A DNA stretch of 64,000 bases from CAIVPM01 sp964615145 (GTDB lineage: Bacteria; Bacteroidota; Bacteroidia; Chitinophagales; Chitinophagaceae), in contig CAZTOP010000006.1 in the NCBI GenBank assembly GCA_964615145.1, positions 30,321 through 94,320 on the forward strand, in the 5' to 3' direction. Made by a program: the position numbers and the translations under genes. The notes under the pieces are model-generated. The model was not told where the DNA came from. It made no database searches and saw only the letters and a list, made by a program, of their open reading frames with translations. Shown in pieces: positions 52,752 through 60,954 of this stretch. Each line of letters starts with the position of its first letter. The first letter of the stretch is position 1.

Positions 52752-54179
52752 ATGGATAAAGCTGCTGAAACCATCTGGAACAATTGTCTAAAAATAATCA
52801 AGGATATTGTTGAATGGCAACATTACAAAACTTGGTTTGAACCTATCAATCCTGTAGAGGTAAAAGGCAATGTTTTAATGATTCAAGTACCAAGTCAGTT
52901 CTTTTATGAATATTTGGAAGAACACTACGTTACCTTATTAGCAAAAACTTTAAAAAGAGAGCTTGGTAAAGATGCGAGATTGGAATACAGAATTATGGTT
53001 GATAGTGGCAGCTCTAAAGGTGGTACTGTTGATATGCCTGCTACATCTGTAAAAACCCTTTCGAGTAATGAAATGAGTTTCCCCTTAATTATTGATAGTC
53101 CTGTAAAAAATCCATTTGTAATTCCGGGTATACGAAAATTTCAAATTGATCCTCAACTAAACGCAAATTATACATTTGATGTTTTCGTGGAAGGTGAATG
53201 TAATAGAGTAGCCTGCAGAGCTGGTAAGACTGTTGCTGAAAAGCCTGGTTCTAGTTCATTCAATCCACTTGTACTATATGGAGGTACCGGCATGGGTAAA
53301 ACACACTTAGTGCAAGCAATAGGAAATCAGGTTAAAAGAATTCATCCTAATAAAGTTGTTCTTTATGTAAGTAGTGAGAAGTTCATCAATCAATTTCAAG
53401 ACCACAGTAGAAATAATGCTATTAATGATTTCATACACTTTTATCAACTTATTGATGTACTAATCATTGATGATGTGCAGTACTTTGCAAAAGCTGAAAA
53501 AAGCCAAGATGCATTCTTTGCTATATTTAATCACCTGCACCAAAGTGGCAAACAACTTATACTTACTTCTGATAAATCTCCTAAAGATTTAGAAGGGATG
53601 CAAGAAAGATTATTAAGCAGATTTAGATGGGGCTTAAGTACTGACTTACAGTTACCAGACTACGAAACTAGAATTGAAATTTTACAAACTAAAATGCGAA
53701 ATGATGGGCTTGAACTAAGTCCAGAAGTTGTTAAATATGTAGCTTACAATATCAGCACTAATGTAAGAGAATTAGAGGGTGCTTTGATTTCTTTGTTAGC
53801 ACAATCCTCTTTAAACAAAAAAGAGATAGATGTTGAGCTAGCAAAAAAAGTTTTAAGAAATTTTGTTAGAACAACTAGCAAAGAAGTTACAATAGACGCT
53901 ATTCAGAAAATTGTATGCGAATTCTTTAGCGTGCCTTATGAAAAACTTTTGCATAAAACTCGCAAAAGAGAAATAGTTCAAGCTCGTCAGATTACAATGT
54001 TTCTTGCTAAAGGTTTTACAAAAAATTCATTAAAAACAATTGGTGAACATTTTGGAGGAAGGGATCACACCACCGTAATTCACTCTTGCCAAACTGTTAA
54101 GGATTTAATGGACACAGACACTATATTTAAAGAAAATGTTCAAGAACTCACTCAAAAAGTACAACTAGCTACAATGTAA
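52752..54179 (+). CDS. dnaA: Chromosomal replication initiator protein DnaA
   Basis: A 475-residue DnaA. Domain I (residues 1-80) has IWNNCLKIIKDIVEWQHYKTWFEPI, a linker (about 80-125) follows, and the AAA+ domain III has Walker A YGGTGMGKTHLVQAI near residue 177 and Walker B VLIIDDVQYFA near residue 238, with sensor and arginine segments (GMQERLLSRFRWGLSTDLQL). Domain IV ends the protein with the box-binding GGRDHTTVIHSCQTVKDL signature. It binds ATP and DnaA boxes to open the replication origin. Length is normal. Two DnaA-box-like sites precede it and a terminator follows. In Bacteroidota the origin is often not next to dnaA, so the location of oriC is open. It is a single-gene unit. Confidence 0.98.
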   Translation: MDKAAETIWNNCLKIIKDIVEWQHYKTWFEPINPVEVKGNVLMIQVPSQFFYEYLEEHYVTLLAKTLKRELGKDARLEYRIMVDSGSSKGGTVDMPATSVKTLSSNEMSFPLIIDSPVKNPFVIPGIRKFQIDPQLNANYTFDVFVEGECNRVACRAGKTVAEKPGSSSFNPLVLYGGTGMGKTHLVQAIGNQVKRIHPNKVVLYVSSEKFINQFQDHSRNNAINDFIHFYQLIDVLIIDDVQYFAKAEKSQDAFFAIFNHLHQSGKQLILTSDKSPKDLEGMQERLLSRFRWGLSTDLQLPDYETRIEILQTKMRNDGLELSPEVVKYVAYNISTNVRELEGALISLLAQSSLNKKEIDVELAKKVLRNFVRTTSKEVTIDAIQKIVCEFFSVPYEKLLHKTRKREIVQARQITMFLAKGFTKNSLKTIGEHFGGRDHTTVIHSCQTVKDLMDTDTIFKENVQELTQKVQLATM

Positions 54180-54198
54180 ATTTAGCTAATACCAAGAT

Positions 54199-54231
54199 AA
54201 AAAAGGCTCTCACTTTACGAGGGCTTTTTTT
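54199..54231 (+). terminator. Rho-independent terminator after dnaA
   Basis: An A-run and GGCTCTC pair with GAGGGC and a T-run around a short loop, allowing one bulged G and one G-T pair. The hairpin starts about 20 bases after the dnaA stop codon and is followed by seven T, so it suits plus-strand termination. Confidence 0.75.
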
Positions 54232-54389
54232 ATTTGTAAGATTAGTATAAAATTCAAATAATTAGTAATTATTCAGTCAATATTTCTAATTATATTATTG
54301 TTTTAAATTACAAAAAAACTAAAACTAGTAAGTTATTATTTAAAAGTTATTTTAACAAAAAAATAAAAGTTTAAAAGCAGGAAAAGTTT

Positions 54390-54428
54390 AAATAGTAAAG
54401 GCTGCCTTATGGGCAGCCTTTACTATTT
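54390..54428 (-). terminator. Perfect 17-bp terminator stem after the PorE-like gene
   Basis: Arms 54390-54406 and 54412-54428 (AAATAGTAAAGGCTGCC and its exact complement) enclose a five-base loop TTATG. It begins 19 bases after the stop codon of the minus-strand OmpA-family gene. The 3' part on the minus strand ends in ACTATTT rather than a pure T-run, and symmetry suggests it works both ways between two converging units. Confidence 0.8.
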
Positions 54429-54446
54429 AAAGTATCTTAGGATTCA

Positions 54447-56471
54447 TTACTTTTTAATCCATTTAAATTCTAACCTTCGATTAATTTGTCTTGCAGCTGC
54501 ATTATCGCTACCGTCTTCATTTGTCTCTTTTTCAATTGGGCAACACTTGCCATATGCTTTTGTAGATAATCTCTTGGCATCTGTGCCATATTTATCTATC
54601 AAATATTGTTTAGCTGCATCTGCACGTTTTTTGGAAAGTATCATATTATACTTGTCACCACCTTTTTGGTCGGTATAACCTCCAATTTCAACATTCATAT
54701 CTTTATCTCTCGCCATCATAGCCGCTAAAGAATCTAGACTTACAGAAAATTCAGCAGAAATATTTGATGAATCGAAATCAAATCTAACAATTAATGGTTG
54801 TGTTTCTGTAATTACTGGAGGCGTTGGCGGAATTGGAGTTAACTTCCAGTCTGCTCTTAATAAAGTATCAATATTAAAATCACCAGTTATTGCTTCTGAT
54901 GATGGCATATAATTTTGTTTAGAAGCACTTGCCATTAAACTATTATATGGGTCTGTTTCGAAAAAATAATTACCTCCGTTGTCAGTTACAATTGGAGCTA
55001 ACTTTTGACCTTTATCATTGATTACACTAATTGAAGCGTTTGGAATACTTTCGCCTGTTTTACTGTCAACAACTTTACCACTCACCCACTTTTTGATAAG
55101 TTTATTAGCACTATATAACTCTAAACAACATTCACTTCCTCTATCACTACTGATGTAAAAATTCTTTAATAAAAATTTGTCATCATTAGAAAAGAAGTAT
55201 TGTTCATCTTTTTGGGAATTTACTGGGTAACCTAAATTTTTAGGTTCAGACCAAGAATTACCGATACTTCCTTTTGATTCAAATAAATCGTATCCACCCA
55301 TTCCAACTCTTCCTTGAGATGAAAAAACCAATTCGTGGCTAGGCAAGTGATAAAAAGGAGTAACTTCGTCTTCTGATGAATTCACTGGTTCGCCAAGATT
55401 AATTGAAGTACCTAATTTACCACCATCAATTGGGGCATACCAAATATCAAACTTACCTTTACCACCCGGCTTATTAGATGCAAAAAGCAGATATTTTCCA
55501 TCTGAAGTAACACTTGGTTGTTTACTTGAATAACCGTCAGCATTGATATCAGTACCTAATTTTTCTGGCTCACCCCAAGTTCCATTATCGGTAGTTGTAC
55601 TTTTGTAGATTGCTGCTTCTTTTGCAGACAAAGATGTCCAACGAGTAAAATAAACAGTTTTACCATCTGGTGTAAAACTTGCACTTCCCTGGTGCATATC
55701 GCTAATAAATGGTAATCCTACTTTTTCTGGTTTTCCACCATTAGTGGATGCGTATACATCATTTGTATGTTTAGCAACTTTTTGCTTTTTTACCATTACT
55801 GTATCTGGGCGAGATGAAGTAAAATAAAGTATGTTTTTACTTACAAATGGAGCTGTATTTTGGCCGTGTTCTGTTGTATTCAAATCGCTTGGTAATTTGT
55901 TAACTACAAATAATTTTTGCTCATTTCCTTTCATTTGAGCAACAATAAATTTTAAATTAGCTAATTCTGCTTTCGCATTTTTTGAAAATTCATCATCTTG
56001 CTTATAATCACTTAAAAAATTACTAAACTCACTAGCAGCTTCTTCATATTTAGCTAAAGCACGTAAACAAACACCGTGATAGTAAGTAGCTAAAGGATAT
56101 GTAGCTTTATCTGAAACAACTTTAGCATACCAAGGCTCGGCTTTTTTATAATCATTCAACATCCTGTAACACTCTGCAATTCTGTTATTGATTAATCTAA
56201 CACTCACCTCTTTGGGTGTTACAACAGGTTTTGTTGCGGTGCCTTTTTTGGGGGGAGTTGCTTCAACAGCATAAGGATTGTATTCATCATTATCGCCTCT
56301 AGGTCCCTTTTTATCTGTAAGATATTTTTCGTAAAAAATTGCTGCTGATTTATAATCGCCTTTGTTATAAAAATTATCAGCATTGCGTCTGTAATCTTTA
56401 ATAAACTGTGCGTTTGAATTAAAGCATAGAAGCAATGTGTAAGAAAGAATTGAAACCTTAATGAATTTCAT
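54447..56471 (-). CDS. PorE-like T9SS component: TPR, WD40-like PD40, carboxypeptidase-regulatory-like and OmpA domains
   Basis: A 674-residue outer-membrane-associated periplasmic protein. A signal peptide (KVSILSYTLLLCFNSNAQ) is followed by TPR helices (residues about 28-190; YNKGDYKSAAIFYEKYL, AECYRMLNDYKKAEPWYAKV). Residues about 200-455 contain PD40-type beta-propeller repeats (ILYFTSSRPDTV, ASFTPDGKTVYFTRW, PSVTSDGKYLLFASNKPGGK). A carboxypeptidase-regulatory-like domain follows at 465-545 (VSGKVVDSKTGESIPNASIS), then OmpA at 560-674 (GGYTDQKGGDKYN, LSKKRADAAKQYLI, RQINRRLEF), which binds peptidoglycan. This four-part order is that of PorE, a T9SS structural protein in Porphyromonas. 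It is 56 bases downstream of the PorP/SprF gene, so they form an operon. It may anchor the secretion or gliding machinery to the cell wall. Confidence 0.93.
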   Translation of the reverse strand: MKFIKVSILSYTLLLCFNSNAQFIKDYRRNADNFYNKGDYKSAAIFYEKYLTDKKGPRGDNDEYNPYAVEATPPKKGTATKPVVTPKEVSVRLINNRIAECYRMLNDYKKAEPWYAKVVSDKATYPLATYYHGVCLRALAKYEEAASEFSNFLSDYKQDDEFSKNAKAELANLKFIVAQMKGNEQKLFVVNKLPSDLNTTEHGQNTAPFVSKNILYFTSSRPDTVMVKKQKVAKHTNDVYASTNGGKPEKVGLPFISDMHQGSASFTPDGKTVYFTRWTSLSAKEAAIYKSTTTDNGTWGEPEKLGTDINADGYSSKQPSVTSDGKYLLFASNKPGGKGKFDIWYAPIDGGKLGTSINLGEPVNSSEDEVTPFYHLPSHELVFSSQGRVGMGGYDLFESKGSIGNSWSEPKNLGYPVNSQKDEQYFFSNDDKFLLKNFYISSDRGSECCLELYSANKLIKKWVSGKVVDSKTGESIPNASISVINDKGQKLAPIVTDNGGNYFFETDPYNSLMASASKQNYMPSSEAITGDFNIDTLLRADWKLTPIPPTPPVITETQPLIVRFDFDSSNISAEFSVSLDSLAAMMARDKDMNVEIGGYTDQKGGDKYNMILSKKRADAAKQYLIDKYGTDAKRLSTKAYGKCCPIEKETNEDGSDNAAARQINRRLEFKWIKK

Positions 56472-56527
56472 ATTTAAAAAATTTCAGTATTATTAAAACA
56501 GGTTAGTTTGGTTTTTAAATGATATTG

Positions 56528-57538
56528 TTATAGTCTAGGACAAATAAATGGAACTGCATTCATATTTCTTCTTGTTTTTCCTGTATAAGATAAAGACAAT
56601 TCAAAACTATTTGTACTTCCAGCTATTTTGCTTAAATCAGATGTATTTACATCGTAACTTAATCCAAGAACAAATTCTTTATAATAAAATCCAGCAAATG
56701 GAACAATTGCATCATTAAATCTGTAATTTGCTCCACATAAAAAATCAAACCCTTCGCCACCTTTAATTTGTGCGTAAGCACCTATCATTCTTTCGTGTGC
56801 AGTTCCTTGTTTCATTAATAAATAATTAGGTGTAATGCTAACATTATCGCTTACATTAATTTTTAAACCTCCGTGTAGTATTTGACGCACTGGAACTTGA
56901 GTAGTAGAACTTGAAGTAGATAGAAATTTATCTGTTGGTTGTGTAATATGCCCAAAAGATAAACCAATAAAGCCATTGATTTTTTTGTTTGGTGTTGCAT
57001 CATAATATAAAACACCAGCACCAGCATCAAAAGCAGTTTGTGAAGGATTCGCAATAATTTCTGCAGTTGGAAGTGTACTTGTTCCTGTTACTTGATTCCA
57101 TTGGTCACCAAACTTCATTTTGCTTGGGTCAAATCTTCTATCTATAACACCAGCATTAATTCCAATTGAAATATGATGCGTTCCAGCAGCACCAAACTTA
57201 ATTCCAGTATAGGCTACAGAGGCATAAGGCGTAAAATATTTGTAACCTGCATTGCCAGCAGATTGCTGAAATAAACCAACACCAAAATTAAAATCTTTAT
57301 TGGTTGCAATTTCAGCAGCAACACCAATACTTGTAAATCCATTGTCAATATTGGACCATTGACTACGATACACACCAGCTACTCTATAATCACCATCCAT
57401 AATACCTGTTAATGCAGGGTTTAGCCATTGTGGATAAATGTAATACTGAGAAAAATGTGGATCAATTTGAGCTTGTGTTTTAGTGGCAAATAAACCTATT
57501 AAGGCAAATAAGCTACACTTGAGTATTCTCTTTATCAT
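56528..57538 (-). CDS. PorP/SprF-family type IX secretion system outer-membrane protein
   Basis: A 336-residue outer-membrane protein with an N-terminal signal (CSLFALIGLFATKTQAQ). It then reads IDPHFSQYYIYPQWLNPALT, the typical PorP/SprF opening, followed by GDYRVAGVYRSQWSN and a series of amphipathic strands to the end (FELSLSYTGKTRRNMNAVPF). SprF and PorP family proteins work with giant adhesins of type B sorting domain, often as adjacent partners, and help them cross or attach to the outer membrane through T9SS. Here the PorE-like gene follows by 56 bases. The three giant proteins with type B C-termini in this window are natural partners, but none is adjacent. The C-terminal residues CPRL after the last strand are unusual. 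Confidence 0.93.
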   Translation of the reverse strand: MIKRILKCSLFALIGLFATKTQAQIDPHFSQYYIYPQWLNPALTGIMDGDYRVAGVYRSQWSNIDNGFTSIGVAAEIATNKDFNFGVGLFQQSAGNAGYKYFTPYASVAYTGIKFGAAGTHHISIGINAGVIDRRFDPSKMKFGDQWNQVTGTSTLPTAEIIANPSQTAFDAGAGVLYYDATPNKKINGFIGLSFGHITQPTDKFLSTSSSTTQVPVRQILHGGLKINVSDNVSITPNYLLMKQGTAHERMIGAYAQIKGGEGFDFLCGANYRFNDAIVPFAGFYYKEFVLGLSYDVNTSDLSKIAGSTNSFELSLSYTGKTRRNMNAVPFICPRL

Positions 57539-57871
57539 AAGTAAACTAATTTCAAATTTTAATTGTTAGAATAAGATAAGTTAATAATTCTTTGATGAAT
57601 ATTGATTGGCAATATTTAAAATGGCAATTAAGCCACTAAACTACACCAAGCAAACAAACCAGCAAAAAAACATAGCAAAAACAAGCTACTTTCAATGCAA
57701 ACGATATCAACTTTGGCTGTAAAAATATGGAGATTTGCATAAAAGATTTTTTTTTTTATCAATGTAAAAAAAAAGGCAAAAACCCCAACCTTTTATATCT
57801 GTCTTGTTGTATATATCATTTAAGTCTCAATGATTTTTTAAAAGACTAAAGTTTTATAATAACTTTGAATT
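57539..57871. other. 333-base divergent intergenic region
   Basis: This gap separates the divergent PorP/SprF gene and lipoprotein gene. It is AT-rich with a long T-run (about 57747-57760) and A-run. A LacI-like site, TGCAAACGATATCA (57696-57709), matches the LacI/CcpA-type consensus at all but one position; a related half-site occurs upstream of susC. I see no small RNA or gene in it. Promoters of both neighbours should lie here. Confidence 0.6.
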
Positions 57872-58870
57872 ATGATTAAATTTAGACATTGTATTTTTTT
57901 TGTCTTGCTTTCCTTGGTAATTTTTTCCTGCAAAAAGGAAATGTCAAACTCCAATGAAAGTTCGCTTTTATACACAGAAACCATAAATGGGATTAAAAAA
58001 AATGAGCCTGTCTCTTTTACGTTTGGCGACGATAATATTACAAAAAAAGTAATTTGGACTGTTACTCCCAATAACAACTTTACGATGAGTTCAGTTGCAA
58101 ACAATGCTGCCATTATCTTTAGCCAATCTGGCAATTACAAAGTAACAGCAAAGTTTGAAAATGTTTATGCCGAATACAATGTTAGTGTTGATAATATAGA
58201 TTTCACCCCAGATTATGGTAGCAACTTTGGAATGACAGCTTCCAAATTGGTTAATATTAACATTAATGAACCCATCGTTTTCTCAATTCATAACCCAATT
58301 ACAGGCAATAGTTTAGGTTGGTCTGTGTACAGCAATTCCTACAACTTAACCAAAGATGATGTAAAAAAAACAGCTACAATTACATTTACTAGTGGAGGTT
58401 ATGGTGTTGTAACTGGCGATGATGGCATTAACTCGGAAAGAAGAACTGTTTGGATTAATGATTCAAACAATACCAGCCCTAACCTAGATACAGTTCCTTT
58501 TATTATTGGCGACAAACTGTTAATCACGCCTTCTGTTGAACAAACTACTACTGGAAAAAAATTAGTACTTACAGCATCTACTCAAAAAAAATATCATTGC
58601 AATACAGATAAAATTTTGTCATTTAATTTTAATAATGAGTACATTATTGATTACTCTGGAGTAGTAGTGAGTAATGAACCTTGCAATCCTAGAAGTGCTG
58701 CAACCTGTATCAATAGTTTTAAAAATATTCAAATAGGCAACCATCCATTCATTATAAATTTTGGAAACAAAACATATACAGGCTCATTTAATTTGAACAC
58801 ACTTGGACAATTTACTTTTACTTGGTTAGATACATCACAAGTTGATATTAAACCATTATCAGTGAATTAA
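57872..58870 (+). CDS. Hypothetical lipoprotein with PKD-like domains
   Basis: A 332-residue lipoprotein. A signal peptide ends in lipobox VIFSC with Cys20 as the lipidated residue, followed by KKEMSNSNES, typical of surface or periplasmic Bacteroidota lipoproteins. Residues about 45-110 (PVSFTFGDDNITKKVIWTVT, AAIIFSQSGNYKVTAKF) and 130-190 (PIVFSIHNPITGNSLGW, TATITFTSGGYGVVTG) each resemble a PKD/Ig-like fold. The C-terminal 140 residues have strands and two Cys (NPRSAATCINSF). I do not recognise a specific family. It lies immediately upstream of the ECF sigma gene, with 101 bases between the stop codon and a conventional sigma start, but is probably an independent gene. A cell-envelope sensing role is a guess. 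Confidence 0.8.
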   Translation: MIKFRHCIFFVLLSLVIFSCKKEMSNSNESSLLYTETINGIKKNEPVSFTFGDDNITKKVIWTVTPNNNFTMSSVANNAAIIFSQSGNYKVTAKFENVYAEYNVSVDNIDFTPDYGSNFGMTASKLVNININEPIVFSIHNPITGNSLGWSVYSNSYNLTKDDVKKTATITFTSGGYGVVTGDDGINSERRTVWINDSNNTSPNLDTVPFIIGDKLLITPSVEQTTTGKKLVLTASTQKKYHCNTDKILSFNFNNEYIIDYSGVVVSNEPCNPRSAATCINSFKNIQIGNHPFIINFGNKTYTGSFNLNTLGQFTFTWLDTSQVDIKPLSVN

Positions 58871-58971
58871 TTTATTTATATATTTTTAGAACACCAAACT
58901 TAATAGCTATAACAAACCTTACTACCATATTAGAAGGGTGTAAAAAAAATGACAGAGTAAGTCAGGAGAAA

Positions 58972-59460
58972 TTGTACCTACAATTTTATCCTGCTATGTA
59001 TAATTTATGTAATAAATTTTTTGATGATGAACAAGATATTATTACTGCTTTAAATAACGGAATGCTGAGAGTGTATAAAAATATAGATCAATTTGACATT
59101 AACAAGGCTGAACTTTTTACCTGGATGTACACCATTATCAGAAATTCAGCTCTTACACTTATCCGAGATAAAAAAAATAAACAAAGTTTTGTAGAAATAA
59201 CTAACGAAATAACAGCAGAAATTGAAGATAACCCATTTGACAATTCAAAAGAAAACGAGGTTTTTTTATCATTAGGTAAACTTACTTCTACCACTAGGGC
59301 AGTTTGCAGTTTATTTTACATTGAAGATTATTCAATCAAAGAAATATCTGCATCTTTAGAAATGAAAGAAGGAACAGTAAAATGGCATTTGAACGAAGGG
59401 CGAAATAAACTAAAAATGATTTTTAACAACAACTTGGTAAAAGTTGCTAATGCGGGATAG
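58972..59460 (+). CDS. ECF-type RNA polymerase sigma-70 factor (N-terminus probably further upstream)
   Basis: A sigma-70 family factor of the extracytoplasmic function class. From the TTG at 58972 it has 162 residues. Region 2 includes QFYPAMYNLCNKFFDDEQDI, RVYKNIDQFDINKAELFTWM then YTIIRNSAL, and region 4 includes YIEDYSIKEISASLEMKEGT and VKWHLNEGRNKLK, the helix-turn-helix for the -35 box. The frame stays open upstream to 58852 and encodes TNLTTILEGCKKNDRVSQEK, which is the usual ECF N-terminus (..I.GC..ND...QE.LY). No ATG, GTG or TTG lies in that frame between the stop at 58849 and 58972. The real start may be a rare codon such as ATA at 58909. The gene is followed after one base by its probable anti-sigma partner. 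Confidence 0.85.
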   Translation: MYLQFYPAMYNLCNKFFDDEQDIITALNNGMLRVYKNIDQFDINKAELFTWMYTIIRNSALTLIRDKKNKQSFVEITNEITAEIEDNPFDNSKENEVFLSLGKLTSTTRAVCSLFYIEDYSIKEISASLEMKEGTVKWHLNEGRNKLKMIFNNNLVKVANAG

Positions 59461-59461
59461 T

Positions 59462-60814
59462 ATGATTAAAGATAACGACAATATGAAACAATATTCAGAA
59501 CCCAAATTTCCGGCACAAGAGGCTTGGAAGTCAATGCAAAAAATGCTTGACAATGAAATGCCTGTTAATAATTCCAGAAAAAAACGTTTTGCATTCTTTT
59601 GGTTTGCAGGTTTTGCAGTAATCTTTGGTGTAATATACTTCTACAATATTGATAACAGTGGTTATAAATTATTAACAAACATTAATACAAACGCTAATAG
59701 CAATAATGGCATCGACAACAAACTTGCGAATAATAAACTTGGTGGCAAAAACAAGGATTTAGAAAATGCAATAATTGCTACATCAAACGAACTAGAAAAC
59801 ACAGGCAATTCCGTAGAAAAAAATAAATTAACTTCATTTAACAAAAACAATGTTTTTGAAAAACTTACAATTTCGACTACAACAAAACATAACAGTAAAT
59901 TAGCTGATAATAAAGACTTGTTCAAAAACATTCAAAGTTTTTCCGATTTAAGAATGTTGAAAATTAATAAAGGAGAAATCAACAATACGAATCAAACTCC
60001 TTATGCAAAAAATGACAACTATTTTATAAGTGAGATGTATAACTTAAACTCAAATAGTGCAAACAATAATGCAGAGGAACAGAATACATCTGATGCAAAA
60101 ATTAAATCTATTTCAAACAAAACAGAAAACAAATCGGTAAACAATAGCATTCAAGTTCCAAAAGAACATTTTAACAAAAATTTAGAGTACGGTTTGCAAT
60201 GGAATATTTTACTCCCAGAAACAAATAGTTACTTAAACTACAACGCTAAAAGCCAACCTTTAAGCGTAATTATACCAGAGTTTTGGGTAAATAAAAACAT
60301 TAGCAAAAGAAGTGCGATAGGAATGCAACTCAATCCATATTCACAATACACATTACAAAATAACAACGTATTATCGTCAAACGATTATTCTGTAACTATT
60401 CAACAAGGCTCATCAGGCACACCTACTACTATTAATTATGTGCAAACTCGAAGTCTATTAAAAGCAATGGGAACTGAACTTACAGCCAAATACACTTATA
60501 AAGTCAATGATAAGTTTAGTGTTGGAATTGGTTTAGGTAATACTTGGTTAAATGCTGCAGTTGTAAATGATAAACTACTAGCTAAAGATGATAAGTTTGT
60601 TCACGATAGCTTATATGGTGTAGCCAAAGGCTTTAAGGAATGGGACTACCTTAAGTCATCGTTTCTTGTAGGAAGATTAGAGTTTTTGTATCAACTAAAA
60701 AAATTACAAATTGGGGTAGCTTTTGTTAAACCACTTGAGAACATTTACACCTTTTCAAATTCAAACAATAATCCTGTAAATGGAAGATTAGTTTTACGCT
60801 GGAAAATAAAATAA
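59462..60814 (+). CDS. Membrane-anchored anti-sigma-like protein with outer-membrane-barrel-like C-terminal domain
   Basis: A 450-residue protein. The N-terminal 45 residues (PKFPAQEAWKSMQKMLDNEM P) resemble the cytoplasmic part of anti-sigma-like proteins adjacent to ECF sigma genes in Bacteroidota. A membrane segment follows at about residues 43-62 (RFAFFWFAGFAVIFGVIYFY). Residues 70-240 are Asn/Lys-rich and low in complexity. The C-terminal 200 residues (EYGLQWNILLPETNSYLNYN; MGTELTAKYTYKVNDKFSVG; FLVGRLEFLYQLKKLQIGVA) look like beta-barrel strands of a porin-family protein. I chose the ATG at 59462, one base after the sigma stop codon; an upstream TTG at 59444 overlaps it. It probably binds the sigma factor and senses an envelope signal. 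The signal is unknown. Confidence 0.8.
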   Translation: MIKDNDNMKQYSEPKFPAQEAWKSMQKMLDNEMPVNNSRKKRFAFFWFAGFAVIFGVIYFYNIDNSGYKLLTNINTNANSNNGIDNKLANNKLGGKNKDLENAIIATSNELENTGNSVEKNKLTSFNKNNVFEKLTISTTTKHNSKLADNKDLFKNIQSFSDLRMLKINKGEINNTNQTPYAKNDNYFISEMYNLNSNSANNNAEEQNTSDAKIKSISNKTENKSVNNSIQVPKEHFNKNLEYGLQWNILLPETNSYLNYNAKSQPLSVIIPEFWVNKNISKRSAIGMQLNPYSQYTLQNNNVLSSNDYSVTIQQGSSGTPTTINYVQTRSLLKAMGTELTAKYTYKVNDKFSVGIGLGNTWLNAAVVNDKLLAKDDKFVHDSLYGVAKGFKEWDYLKSSFLVGRLEFLYQLKKLQIGVAFVKPLENIYTFSNSNNNPVNGRLVLRWKIK

Positions 60815-60834
60815 AAAACTCTAATTAGTGAAAC

Positions 60835-60874
60835 AAAAATCTCAATTAACTACATTAAATTAATTGAGATTTTT
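60835..60874 (+). terminator. Perfect 15-bp terminator after the sigma/anti-sigma unit
   Basis: Arms AAAAATCTCAATTAA (60835-60849) and TTAATTGAGATTTTT (60860-60874) are exact complements around a ten-base loop, followed by TC and more T. It begins 20 bases after the stop codon and lies 80 bases before uvrA. Confidence 0.8.
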
Positions 60875-60954
60875 TCATTTAAAATAAGTAAAATAAATTC
60901 TTATTTTTTCTCTTTTAGTTTTTAAATCAAACATATCTTCTTCATCTTCGCAGG

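Noticed and set aside
58852..58972. Frameshift fusion of the lipoprotein and the sigma factor
   Set aside because: A lipoprotein fused to a cytoplasmic sigma factor is implausible, and the two frames overlap by only about 19 bases without a slippery sequence.
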